Source: Centroberyx gerrardi
Lineage: Eukaryota > Chordata > Actinopteri > Beryciformes > Berycidae
Length of the DNA: 64,000 bases
Assembly: GCF_048128805.1 (NCBI RefSeq)
Contig: NC_135998.1
Span: forward strand, 14,035,656-14,099,655
Direction: 5' to 3'
Numbering within the stretch: the first letter of the stretch is position 1; each line of letters begins with the position of its first letter. Positions 1-10,284 of the stretch are shown here, one piece after another. The translations under genes were made by a program, and so were the position numbers. The notes beneath the pieces are model-generated. The model was not told the DNA's origin and did no database searches. It saw only the letters and a list, made by a program, of their open reading frames with translations.

Positions 1-467
1 CACCTGTGAGTCACCATCACGACCCCAAGAAGGGCTTTCTGAAACTCAATTGCCAAACCTCGGCCACCACTAAACGATATTAGTCATCATCTACCACATT
101 TACAGCTGGAAGAGGAGGGGAAAATAACAGGGGAAACAGGACAATAGACCTTTTGGGCGTAGTTCGGATAATGACATTGTTGTTATGACAGTCATCATAT
201 CCCACCTGCTGCCCAGCACCTTACAGGCACAAATAAATCATAACATATTGGCCGCAAAATGGAGAAGAAAAAAATACAACCTTTTGTTTGTTTAAATGAA
301 AAAAAAAATTAATGATTGCAATAAAGCCTCTGGTCTCTGAATGGACACGCTGAGAGGAGTGTCTCTCTCTGTCTTTGACACTGTGTGGTAATAATTCCAG
401 AGAGAAAGAAAGACAGATTTCATATTGATTATTATGATATTATGTCAGTGGGTGCTCCTTCTCTCAC
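1..467. other. plgrkt intron sequence
   Basis: Downstream of the plgrkt exon on its strand. No reading frame resembling the next plgrkt exon was found. The stretch is AT-rich with short A runs and nothing else recognisable. Confidence 0.5.
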
Positions 468-548
468 CTGCAGCCGTGCATTGTGAAGCATGAACTCCTG
501 CTGCTTTTTCAAGTTTGCATCCATGGATTTAGACAACAGGAACCCCAT
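468..548 (-). CDS. plgrkt: plgrkt, first coding exon (partial gene)
   Basis: First coding exon of the plasminogen receptor with a C-terminal lysine, a small plasma-membrane protein that binds plasminogen and promotes its activation at the cell surface. The minus strand starts with ATG at 548 and reads 27 codons beginning MGFLLSKSMDANLKKQQ and ending MLHNARLQ. This is the family's very conserved N-terminus (MGF.xSKSM, then EFM and NARLQ). The exon ends in phase 0 at a GTGAGA donor (467-462). Upstream, a plausible acceptor lies about 13 bases before the ATG, so a noncoding exon may exist. The next exon, which would carry the membrane segments, is not in bases 1-460 and must lie off the left edge. 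Head-to-head placement next to cd274 matches human 9p24. The identification rests on 27 residues plus synteny. Confidence 0.85.
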
Positions 549-1580
549 GGTGATGTTATTGCTGTTGGTTTGAACACAGAAACAACACAAGATCATGTAT
601 TTTATTCAGCAGATAGGTCAATATATCACCAGGCGCAATATTACACAATGAATCCTACTTGTACAGTAGGTCTAACTGCCAAATCCCTAATGTGTATAAC
701 AGGGAGCCAACGTTAAAACAGTTATGGCTTCAACATCCAGTAATATTGGCAATATTTCACTGCACCCTTGCGGACTGTAACTTCACTTCAAAGCTTTTGT
801 AGTCAAACAAATAGATGCTAAAACTGTCTAACATACAGTTTTTTGTAAACTGCTACCTTTAGGTAATGGTAATACATAACAATACACAACGCTATGTCTT
901 ATGATTCAGTGCTTTGTGGCCAACTTATCAGTTAACAGCTATCGTTATAGTTCAATGTTGGGGATTTTTAACCCAAATTAGCTTAGTGAACTAACTGACA
1001 GCAAGTAAGTAAATAAGTTAGCTTCCCATGCTTCGCTGATACAAACCTTGGACAGTGGTTTCACCTTCAGTGGGATGTTGGCTAACTGCTAACTAACAGT
1101 GACAGCGTTGTACGTACCAAATATATTTTATAGATAGCTATCGATTAAATAATATATAGATAATGGTCAAAGCAGGACTAACGAAGCTTCAAGGGCATAT
1201 CTGTCTTTATTGAAAAAACAAAAACATAACTTTGTGCACCGCCCAAAACAGTTCGAAGTGCTTTCCATTGGTCAATTCTACCAGTGTCAAAACCAGCTGG
1301 AATATAAAATACACATATTACTTCCGGTCACACCTTTCAAAATAAAACCCGTGTTGACAAAAATGTGTTCCAAGGTTTTTCATGTAATAAATGAAAATAC
1401 AATCGTTATATTTTTTTTCCCAACATGTCATTTTCATTTCAGGAACATATTCGCAGACACATATAAGCCTAGGCAAGGTAGCAAATATATGGGGCTGCCA
1501 AAAATACACTCGATTACAAAACATATCAACATACAACTTGGAGGGATGTCTACTACCTTGAAAATGTCCATTTAGATTTG
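549..1580. other. plgrkt upstream region, no coding signal
   Basis: AT-rich sequence 5' of the plgrkt exon. It probably includes plgrkt 5'UTR, intron or promoter, but no first exon or TATA box could be fixed. The open frames at 1210-1575 and 1318-1536 show no domain and no splice context. Confidence 0.4.
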
Positions 1581-1582
1581 GA

Positions 1583-1690
1583 TTAGATTTAAATGAAATG
1601 TTAATGATCCCCGTGGGGAAATTGGGCTGTTACAGCAGAACAGAGAGAGATATAGGGAAGAATAGAAATACAGTAGGCCTATATAATATA
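1583..1690 (+). repeat. relic of a dispersed teleost retroelement tail
   Basis: Contains the motif GATCCCCGTGGGGAAATTG followed by TGTTACAGCAG, a sequence recurrent in fish genomes as part of degenerate retroelement 3' regions. No boundaries or target-site duplication could be defined. Confidence 0.45.
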
Positions 1691-2052
1691 ACAAATAAAT
1701 CAGTATTAAAGACTATATGCAGACATGCATTATAAAATGTTCAGATTATCAATATGTCCGGAAATGCAAATGTGGATGGTAACCTAATCACATCATAAGA
1801 TCAGTTACAGATATGTGGCTCAATTGTTGCTCAATAATTTATTTTATTTTGAAGGTAGAACGCTGCCTTTTCCGGTTTTATTCTGGATATCGCTGGCTTG
1901 ATGCAGCTAAATGTGGTGACAAACCCCAAACAGGACATGGGCAGGTTCAGTGTTCAGCAGGACACAGCTTTCTAAATCACAAAGTTCAACCCTGGGGCGT
2001 CCTGGTTGGTCTGGACCCTTGTCGCATGTTGTCATCCTACCCGTCTGTGTCT

Positions 2053-2057
2053 GTCTG

Positions 2058-2116
<59 letters not shown>
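2053..2116 (+). repeat. (TCTA)n microsatellite
   Basis: About sixteen uninterrupted tetranucleotide units after a short TCTG-rich lead. Confidence 0.95.
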
Positions 2117-2118
<2 letters not shown>

Positions 2119-2119
2119 A

Positions 2120-3520
2120 GTTCAGCTCAATGCATAATATATTATAGGAATATTATAGTGATACCAAAGGAGATAAGAAATACCATAAATATTATAAACT
2201 CACTATTAAGTACCAGAAGCACATTATAGCCTACCGTAAGTCTCTATAAGAATATCATAGTGATTTTTCTTTAGGGAGACATCAGAAAAGAAGATCACCA
2301 ATGTCTAATATTCAGCCACTGTGGCATTATAAGACAATTATTCTGGTTAGGAGGATTATACTATATATGCAGTGCTTGTATTACAACCTAAGAATTTAAA
2401 GCAGAATATCTACACCATGTGGATTAGCTCCAGTTAGTTGAGAAATGGCTCCCTCTGTTGGTATTTGTGGGTCTCTTACAGGTCTAAGCTAATATTTGGG
2501 TCTACTGGGGTGAAGATGCCAAAGATTCCCAAACAGCCCTGCTCTATGTGTAACATGATTATTGCAGGACAAAACTAAATTTGTTTAATTTTGATCCTGG
2601 GATGAAGAGGTTTAAGGACACTTGTTCTCCAGTATAATTAATGGGATCATACTAACTAGTAGGACAAAATTGTGAGTGAGTTGGCATCCCAAACTGTCTC
2701 GTTGTCACTTTTGACTTTGTTCGTTCAAAGTTCAAAATGCAGCGGACTGATCCAGAAACTCTACTTTGCAGTGAACCATATCAAGCCAAGCTATCTTGTT
2801 TCATTGACGCATTACATCAGTTTTTGAGAAGCCTGGCCTAATTTCACCCCCCTGGACACATTAAAACACTGCTTTTCCACCATTGTTTCAGGACTGCAAC
2901 CCACCTCAGCAACAGAGACATTTCCTGATACAAATTACAAGTACTTCTTTAATAAATGCATAAAAACTGCAACATTCGGAAATACTGCTTTGGGCTTTTC
3001 AAAATACTGAAAATAAATCTTTTAAGCAGTGATTTCTAACTAGAAGCATCTTATTACTGATTACATTAAGATTTTTGACGCCTACAGAATAGGTTACAAA
3101 TAATACAATACAAAAGCAGGTATGTGGAAGAAATTAAACTTTAGTTATTATGTTTTAATTTGTATTACTCTTTAATATCATAGTATGCTTCATTATTTCT
3201 GCTGCGTCATTATACAACTTGTTTACCAGAGCATTGTGCCTGTCTCCATCATTCAAGGACATGAGACTCACAGATAGTATCACTCCCCCTGACTCTGTAC
3301 CAGCCTCCAACATAATCCACAGACCCCCATTTGATGAGATTTTGTCTCTTGGACCCAAATCTGAGAATATTTTTATTGTTAGATCTGATTTTGTCCAGAA
3401 TTCCATGACTATCTGTATTGTAGGTAGAGAGATAACAGTGAAACTATGACCAAAATATGCATTCTTCTACATTCTCTAATTGTGTTAACTTCTTGTAAAT
3501 GAAATAATGGTGAAGTTTAA
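2120..3520. other. intergenic, no recognised feature
   Basis: AT-rich spacer without splice-flanked homologous exons. Short open frames near 3155-3449 overlap on both strands and show no family motif. Confidence 0.4.
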
Positions 3521-3526
3521 CAATTC

Positions 3527-3602
3527 CTCAATTTGCTGGGGACCCCCTGGAATCCCCTCAAGGACCCCTGGTGGTCGCCGGACACCACGTTGAGAACCAC
3601 TG
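3527..3602. mobile_element. hAT-type transposon terminus (fragment)
   Basis: Ends in TTGAGAACCACTG, the reverse complement of the CAGTGGTTCTCAA terminus typical of many hAT elements. It is preceded by the usual C/G-rich subterminal stretch with GGACCCCTGG. The matching left terminus was not found within 3 kb, so this looks like a single remnant end. Confidence 0.5.
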
Positions 3603-4390
3603 GCCTAGAGAGCTGCATACTCTGCACTTCTCTCCATGCTGAATGAATGAATAAACTGCTAGAGACAACATCTGGGAGTTTTATTCAACAAGTTAAATAG
3701 CCTCTTCTGCTGAGGCAGGCGTTTTGTCTGTGAGCCTTTTGTGACACGGATAGTAAGAAGCCTTCAACATTTGGAGATTTCCCATGGTGTTTCCAAGGGG
3801 TACACGGGAAACAAATCATCACTGTTATTTTGGCTGAGTACAAACTCCCCAGCGATAACAACATCGATCTGATCTCAAATGCATATTTTACACAAACTTC
3901 TGTCCGGATTCATTCATTCAGCATGGAGCCCGCAGCTTAATTGATGGAAAGCCCATGAGGGTTTCACACGGAAACATATATAGCAACGGGACAGGCTCTG
4001 TAGCAGATAGAGGTAATTTATTCATGAGTGCATCTCCGTCTGTTGCAGTACGGAAACTCCAGCTGGCTGACAACTTTGCAACAATTTGCATGGAACTTCT
4101 ACCTGCTGTCTTCCATGGAATTTCTGCCTTATCTGTCCCTGTGTTCACATTTCCAGGTTTTACAAATAACGTCATTATAAAGACGACACTATATTTCTAG
4201 CAGTAACTTCCTTTGGTAAGTCATATCAACTTGTCAATCTATTGTAAATTCCAGTTTGCCAAATGACTGTAATTAGAGGGGGGTGGGGGGGGGTGACTTT
4301 TTGATGTTCTTTAATGAAACATCTACCAAAAAAACAACTCACATGCCAGCACAGCCCCTCACACTCACATCTGCACCCATGCACCCAGAT

Positions 4391-4392
4391 GT

Positions 4393-4426
<34 letters not shown>
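4391..4426 (+). repeat. (CA)n microsatellite
   Basis: A pure CA run, followed by GA-rich tracts to about 4650. Confidence 0.95.
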
Positions 4427-4428
<2 letters not shown>

Positions 4429-4529
4429 CATCAACAGCAATAACAACAGTGAACAGTAAACCAACCTCAGAGAGAGAGAGAGGGGAAAGAGAGAGAGAGA
4501 GAAAGAGATTTATCCACACAATTCTCCCT

Positions 4530-4589
4530 GTGTTTCTTTCTTCACTTACAGTAACTGCAGTCTAGATCATCAAACTGTGACGATGACAC

Positions 4590-4629
<40 letters not shown>

Positions 4630-4660
4630 CAGAAACAGAGAGACAGAGAGAGAAAGTGAG
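4530..4660 (+). repeat. Local duplicate unit A with (GA)n
   Basis: A non-microsatellite block (CTGTGTTTCTTTCTTCACTT, then CAGTCTA and TGACGATGACA) runs into a GA tract. The same order recurs at 5365-5480, so the block and its GA tract were duplicated together about 0.8 kb apart. Confidence 0.6.
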
Positions 4661-5054
4661 AGAGATACCAATTGTCCTGAGGAAGAGAGATTTTTTTCCC
4701 CACAGCCTCAAAAAGAAAATATAAACCAAACTGTTGGACTGTGCTATTACTGAGAGAGACATACACACAGACAGACAGACAGACAAAGACTTGAGACCAA
4801 TTCCACAACAGTTCATGGAAAAGTTGAAGAATGTAAAACCATTTTATTCAAGCATTAGATATATTTACAGAATTTGAATGCTGTATCTCATTGTATGATA
4901 TCATCTTTCACACTGATATAGATCAACAGTCTTTAAGCAGCAGAGCGTCACTGTGTCTGCTCTGTTTACTAATAGTTGAATTTGAATTGTTGGTGCCAGG
5001 TAGGTAATGGGAATAGTGGCTGGGCTTATAGCAGGGTGGGTGGGGGTAATATAG

Positions 5055-5160
5055 CCCATATAGCTTTGAGCCTCGCCGTGAATGTGGCAGCTGTTTTATG
5101 GCTGTTTGAGGTAATCCACCCCTTATCGATAAGACTTACAGTAACCATACGGCAGTCTAC
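5055..5160 (+). repeat. Local duplicate unit B, copy 1
   Basis: Contains GTGAATGTGGCAGCTGTTTT, TATGGCTGTTT, then ATAAGACTTA and CAGTCTACTTC. A diverged copy starts at about 5300. Both resemble one local repeat family with the unit at 4530. Confidence 0.55.
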
Positions 5161-5294
5161 TTCCTTCTCCGCCCGCCTCCCTCCGGACGGTTACAAGCCC
5201 ACACAAAGGATTCTGTGGAAGAGGCGAATTAATCATCCCCTTTAGCGGATCATTTCCCGCCCTTGTTGTGGGAAATCGGGACGGGACGGGGGCA

Positions 5295-5424
5295 GCTTCA
5301 CTGTGAATGTAGCTGTTTTTTTATGGCTGTTTTGAAGTTATCCACACCTTACTGATAAGACTTAATGTGTTTCCTTCTTCCCTTACTGTAACTACTTCAG
5401 TCTACTTCAACTAACTGTGATGAT

Positions 5425-5486
<62 letters not shown>

Positions 5487-5500
5487 GAGAGAGAGATAGA
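5295..5500 (+). repeat. Local duplicate unit B copy 2 plus unit A copy 2 and (GA)n
   Basis: The GTGAATGTAGCTGTTTTTTT block is followed by ATAAGACTTA, the TGTTTCCTTCTTCCCTTACT block and a GA tract (about 5429-5497). This merges the units seen separately at 4530 and 5055, which implies tandem rearrangement. Confidence 0.55.
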
Positions 5501-5679
5501 TAGATGGGGTATCCCAGGTACCCCACCCATTACCGGTTAATTAGCAGCAGATACTACAGCTTCTGTTAAGCAGGTCATTTAATCGCTTACCTTTCCCCAG
5601 CGTAGTTTTAGCAGTTACGGGACAGCTACGACACAAGTTAACCCGATCTCCCATTTGCCGGGTATTAGATTTTACCACA

Positions 5680-5775
5680 AGCTGAAAAGTAAAAGTAAAC
5701 ATCCTCTCCTTGTGTTTGCATACGCATATCCGTGCGCGACGGACAACACTCAAGCAGGCTACTTAAAGCTGATCA
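5680..5775 (+). promoter_or_regulatory. putative cd274 promoter region
   Basis: Lies just before the possible noncoding exon of cd274. It carries GAAAAGTAAAAGTAAAC (5682-5698), which loosely fits an IRF/ISRE array of GAAA-like units, and CTTAAAG about 20 bases before the inferred exon. Mammalian PD-L1 is interferon/IRF1 induced. The functional reading is inference. Confidence 0.25.
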
Positions 5776-5832
5776 GACTTCAGGAAGGAAGGTCTAACGG
5801 TGGAGAACAGCCGCTTGTTTTATGACCCGCAG
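5776..5832 (+). other. possible noncoding first exon of cd274 (5'UTR)
   Basis: The stretch ends in CCCGCAG followed by GTAAGAGC, a near-consensus donor. The first coding exon at 8949 begins with an acceptor only five bases before its ATG, so an upstream noncoding exon is required. Human CD274 also has a noncoding exon 1. The left boundary is a guess. Confidence 0.35.
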
Positions 5833-6047
5833 GTAAGAGCACATCGTTATTAACTGTGTGTACAGCCACTGCTGAATGGCTTTCTACAATTTTACATTTT
5901 AATATTTAATAAACCTGCATGGTTGAATTAGAGCAACATTTCCTCTTTATGTGATTTTTTTGTCAGTATTTATTTTAGCACCTTGTTAGTTCTTAACACA
6001 ATGGTTTTCTTTGCCAAGTGTTTGAATCTGAACCTGAGTGGGACTAT

Positions 6048-8040
6048 AATGCATTTTAATTTTAATTTTAAGCGCTTTACATGGTACTCAGACACTTTAC
6101 AACAGCTAAGAGAAAAAAAAGAAAAGAAATATATAAAAATACATAAAACTATTGATACGAAAGTGATGATAATAAATGAAGATGATAAAAATAATGACAT
6201 GAGTGTGCATATTAGTAGAGTAGAATTGATAAAAACAGTGCTTGGTTTCCAGTTGTCAGTTTGTTTATTTGTGGAGAGGCTGTGGGAGTCAGATATTGTA
6301 GGCCGTTTTGAGAAGGTGGGTTTTGAGTTTGTTTTTGAATGAAGTTAGTGAGTCCTGAGTTTCTGATGTGTGAAGGGAGGGAGTTCCAGAGGGTCGGGGC
6401 TCTGTCCCCCAAGATGTGGTGCTTGGTCCTGGTGATGGGGGTCAGGAGGTTGGCATCAGCTGATCTGAGGTGGCGGGTGGGGGTTCGGTGATGGAGAAGG
6501 TTTATCAGGTATGAGGGGGCAAGATTAATTAATTATTTAAGTTGTGTATGATGGACACTGGGGTGGATAGTTGGACTATAAACATTAAGTTCATTGATTA
6601 AGTTTAGCAAAGGGATAGGACCAAATAAGTATTTTACTTCTTCCTACTCCATTTCGGACATGTAATATTTATTTATTTATGTTGTTTATTGATAATTTGT
6701 TGTATATGTTTACTGTTAATTTTATTGGTTATTCTTGTTTTGTTTTCTTATGTATATATATATATATATATTTAACATGTTCGAAATACATCTATTCTAT
6801 TCTATTCTATTCTATTATTGAGAGCTTTGTATGTGATGAGGAGGATTTTGAAGTGGATTAGGTGCTTTATTGGGAGCCAGTGAAGGTGTTGAAGGATGGG
6901 TGTTATGTGATCTCTGGAGTGGGTGAGCAACCGGGCAGCTGAGTTCTGAACGTATTGTAGTTTTTGGAGGACGGTGGAAGGGAGGCTATACAGGATGCTG
7001 TTGCTGTAGTCTAGTCTGGAGGTTATGAATGCGTGGATGAGAAGGAGAGGGTGGGTCGAATTCGAGCAATGTTGCGGAGATGAAGGAGAGGGTGGAATCC
7101 AAAGTGACGCCAAGGTTACGGACCAGGGGGAAAGCTGTGACTGTGTGACCGTCGATGTTGAGTGAGAAGTCCTGGGAGGAGGGTGAAGAGGGATTTGGGG
7201 CCGATGATGAGGATTTCCAATTTTTTGCTGTTGAGCTTGAGGAAGTTGCTGTTCCATCCAGGTTTTTATTTCAGTGAGGCAGTTCGTGAGGGTGGAGAGA
7301 ATGGCAGGAGTGATGGTTATGGTGGAGATGTAGAGCTGGGTGTCGTCGGCGTAGCAATGAAACTGTAGTCCGTGGCGCCGTATGATGTGACCTAGGGGGA
7401 GCATGTAGAGGATGAAGAGGAGGGGACCGAGCACCGAGCCTTGGGGGACACCGTGGGTGGCAGGGGTGGTGTCGGATTTGCAGTTGTTGATGGAGATATA
7501 GTGAAATCTATCGGAAAGGTATGATTTGAACCACAAGAGTGTTGAACCAGTTATGCCAATGCAGGATTGCAGGCGACTGAGGAGGATGGGGTGGTTGATG
7601 GTGTCGAAGGCTGCACTGAGGTCGAGGAGGAGGAGGATGTTGAGGGAGCCGGAATCAGAGGAGAGTAGGAGGCAGTTTCTGTACTGTGGTGTGTTTGAAA
7701 GCCTAATTTGAATGTTTCATATAGCTGGTTGGCGTGGAGGTGTTATTTGAGCTGAGTGGCGCCTGCACGTTCCAGTATTTTTGAAAGAAATGGGAGGTTT
7801 GAGATGGGTCTGAAATTGTTGGCGTTGTCAGAGTCCAGGCCAGGCTTCTTGAGGATGGGTGTGATGGCAGCAAGCTTGACGGGAGAGGGAACATTGCCAG
7901 AGGTGAGGGAGGAGTTTATTATGCCAGTGATGAGTGGGCTAAGACAAGGGAGACAAGCTTTGACAAGGGTGGAGGGAATGGGGTCCAGGGGGCAGGTGGA
8001 GGACTTGGTGCCGGTGAGACCGAGGGACTGTACTGTGAAG
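6048..8040 (-). mobile_element. L2/CR1-type non-LTR retrotransposon, 5'-truncated and degenerate
   Basis: On the minus strand, conceptual pieces in order are PISNLPFLSKILERA (near 7800), then HGVPQGSVLGPLLF, then HCYADDTQLYIS (the reverse transcriptase catalytic box with YADD), then RLDYSNSILYSLP, QNSAARLLT and HWLPI. After a 290-bp interruption it continues with RAPTLWNSLPSHIRNS. These are C-terminal reverse transcriptase landmarks of vertebrate L2-like LINEs. Several frameshifts separate the pieces, so it is dead. The 3' end on this strand is near 6048, with TGTAAAGCGCTT and a short A/T tail. It sits in the inferred intron 1 of cd274. Confidence 0.85.
6524..6813 (+). mobile_element. retroelement 3' fragment inserted into the LINE
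   Basis: The LINE frame reads through KALNN at 6814 and resumes with LAPSYL at 6523, so about 290 bases were inserted. The insert contains AGTATTTTACTTCTTCCTAC, typical of a second LINE's 3'UTR, a TA run and a (TTCTA)n tail at the right end. That tail orients it on the plus strand, opposite to its host. An ATTA sequence at each junction may be the target duplication. Confidence 0.7.
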
Positions 8041-8150
8041 ACTGGTACAGTTACCGCAGTTACATTTGTATGGTGATAGCATATTGCAAAGTCCTTTGAG
8101 ACATGCTTGTGATGAAGGGCTATATAAATAAATTCACTTGAACTTGATCT
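8041..8150 (+). mobile_element. LINE/SINE 3' end
   Basis: Contains CTTTGAGACATGCTTGTGAT and GAAGGGCTATATAAATAAA followed by a TTGAACTTGA-like tail. This is the usual 3' terminus of teleost L2/Rex-related elements. It is in plus orientation and abuts the minus-strand LINE. Confidence 0.6.
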
Positions 8151-8511
8151 TCAACAACTGCTGCTAATACATAATTTGATGATGTCTTCATATAGCTGCA
8201 TGACTTATGTGACAGTCACAACAACAGCTGACTGAGCTTGATAATCAATGACAGCTCACCCACATTCAAAGGATGTTCTGCAGAGCTTCTGCACATATTT
8301 AATTTCATACAATGAATATTTATCATTTTCTTCACCTGGGAGTAAAGAGTAAAGAAAAAGACTAAAATGTAAACACTCACGTTAATGTGAGGGGTTTGGA
8401 TAAAAACATTCACACAATGGCAGATATCCTCTGAAATCATTTCTACAGAAGTCATATGAACCTTTATTACCAGTTGAAACTTAACTGTGAAACAGACTGC
8501 AGGTTGTTACT

Positions 8512-8514
<3 letters not shown>

Positions 8515-8556
<42 letters not shown>

Positions 8557-8577
8557 GTCTCTCTCCCCATCTCTCTG

Positions 8578-8618
<41 letters not shown>

Positions 8619-8622
8619 ATGC
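8515..8622 (+). repeat. (CT)n-(GT)n compound microsatellite
   Basis: A CT run to about 8552, mixed CT-rich sequence, then a GT run from about 8585 to 8618. It lies in the inferred intron 1 of cd274. Confidence 0.95.
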
Positions 8623-8953
8623 ACATAGTCCCAGAGGGCGACAAGCATTGTCCATGTGCTAGTCTTGTGCTTCATTATCAGAAACAAGAGGGAAGTAAAA
8701 ATTCTGCAGCTTGTTTGCACCAGTGCTGACTCATGCTTAACTCAGGAATAACATGATATATATCACAGCAACATGATGATGATTATTTACCACGAAATGG
8801 CAATGACTGTGTATCATAAAACTAAGTAAACCAGACCAGACCAGAATGTTGTGGTGACTTCACATACGGTCTGATTCAGTAAACTGACTCATATCACCAG
8901 GAACAAGTGGTTTCAAATGCATAAAACTCCCCTTGATTTCTTCATTAGGTCAA

Positions 8954-9008
8954 ATGGACTGGCCGCTCTTCTTCTTTTTGCAAGTCACGTCTTGGCCATT
9001 TCTGTCAG
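8954..9008 (+). CDS. cd274: cd274 coding exon 1: signal peptide
   Basis: ATG at 8954 begins MDWPLFFFLQVTSWPFLS, a hydrophobic signal sequence. The acceptor TTCATTAG ends at 8948 and the donor is GTATGT at 9009. It ends in phase 1. The signal ends near residue 18, just before ALFTVEA, the equivalent of the mature start in PD-L1. Confidence 0.85.
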
Positions 9009-10239
9009 GTATGTAATGTACCGTGTATAGTGTATGTACTGATACATGCATGTGTACAAGTATATTGTAGACTTGTATAAATACAGAAAGATTGCATCTA
9101 CATGAGACTTTGCTATTTGACATACATGAGGCAATTTACCACTGAAATATAAACAATATAGTAAGCACAACAATTACTTCAGTGACTGTATAGTGCTGCA
9201 TCTTGTATGTTGCTCCTTCATTGAACATGTCCTGGCTGGAGAACAAAATTGCTTTAATCTGGACATCATACAGGCTACTTATTAATAGTACGTACTTCCT
9301 CTAAACTCTCCGCAGCCTTGTTCACTGTGGAGGCAGAACAGCGCACTTATGAGGCCGAGTTCAGAGGCGACGTTGTAATGGGCTGCAGGTTCAAACCCCA
9401 ACCGCTGAATACCGAATACCTGACGGTGACCTGGCACCGGATCACTCCCGCCTCGTCTCTGGAAGTGTACCGGTTGGACAGCGGCGTGGAGAACTTGGTA
9501 TCCCAGGACCCGCAGTACCGAGGCCGAGTCAGGCTGCTCGCCGAGGAGCTGAGCCAAGGCCGGGCCAAGTTACAGGTCATTATTGGCAGTGGGTGGTGTG
9601 TTCAGATTTACCTAGTGGCGTTAGGGGAGGTAGCGGGTTGTTTTCTATGAAGATTCCCTCCAAATTATGTGGTAAACAAGGAGGAGACATTACACGCTGT
9701 GCATATGCCATCCCTTTTTTATCCTAGCTCAAAATCACTGTGTGAGAATCAGGTGTCCCGCTGATTGCCCCAGGACGGCTTAGGAGCTGTGTGGGAGTCC
9801 TAGCTCATGTTAAATTGTCACATTCCTCCCGCCTTACTTTCTGTCTTCACCATACTGTCTGAGATACTGAGGAAGAGCTGCTGAGAAGGGACAGAGGACG
9901 GCACGCCTTGCTTTAAAATAAAATGATAGGTGGACAAAGAGCTGCGCTGAGACGTTCCCTCTGTGAGGTGTTTCTAGTTTGGTGTTAATAAATTCACCGC
10001 CCTATTGGAGCAGGTCTGTGTGTGGACTCTACTGAAAGAGCAATACCACTCAACCTTACAACTACAAACTCATATATGTTATTCCTATGATTGATGAGAG
10101 TCCAGTCAGTATTTGCGAAAATGAACGGCTCTTCCACAGAGAGACAGGTGTTGATATTCAGAAAAGTTTTCATTCTTATGGCATTTCTGCTTCATTAGAT
10201 AGAAGGCTGTATAGTAGAGAATGACAGCAAATGAGAGAT

Positions 10240-10284
<45 letters not shown>

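Noticed and set aside
3918..4200. Overlapping plus and minus open frames of about 85 residues
   Set aside because: No domain, no splice sites, both strands open by chance.
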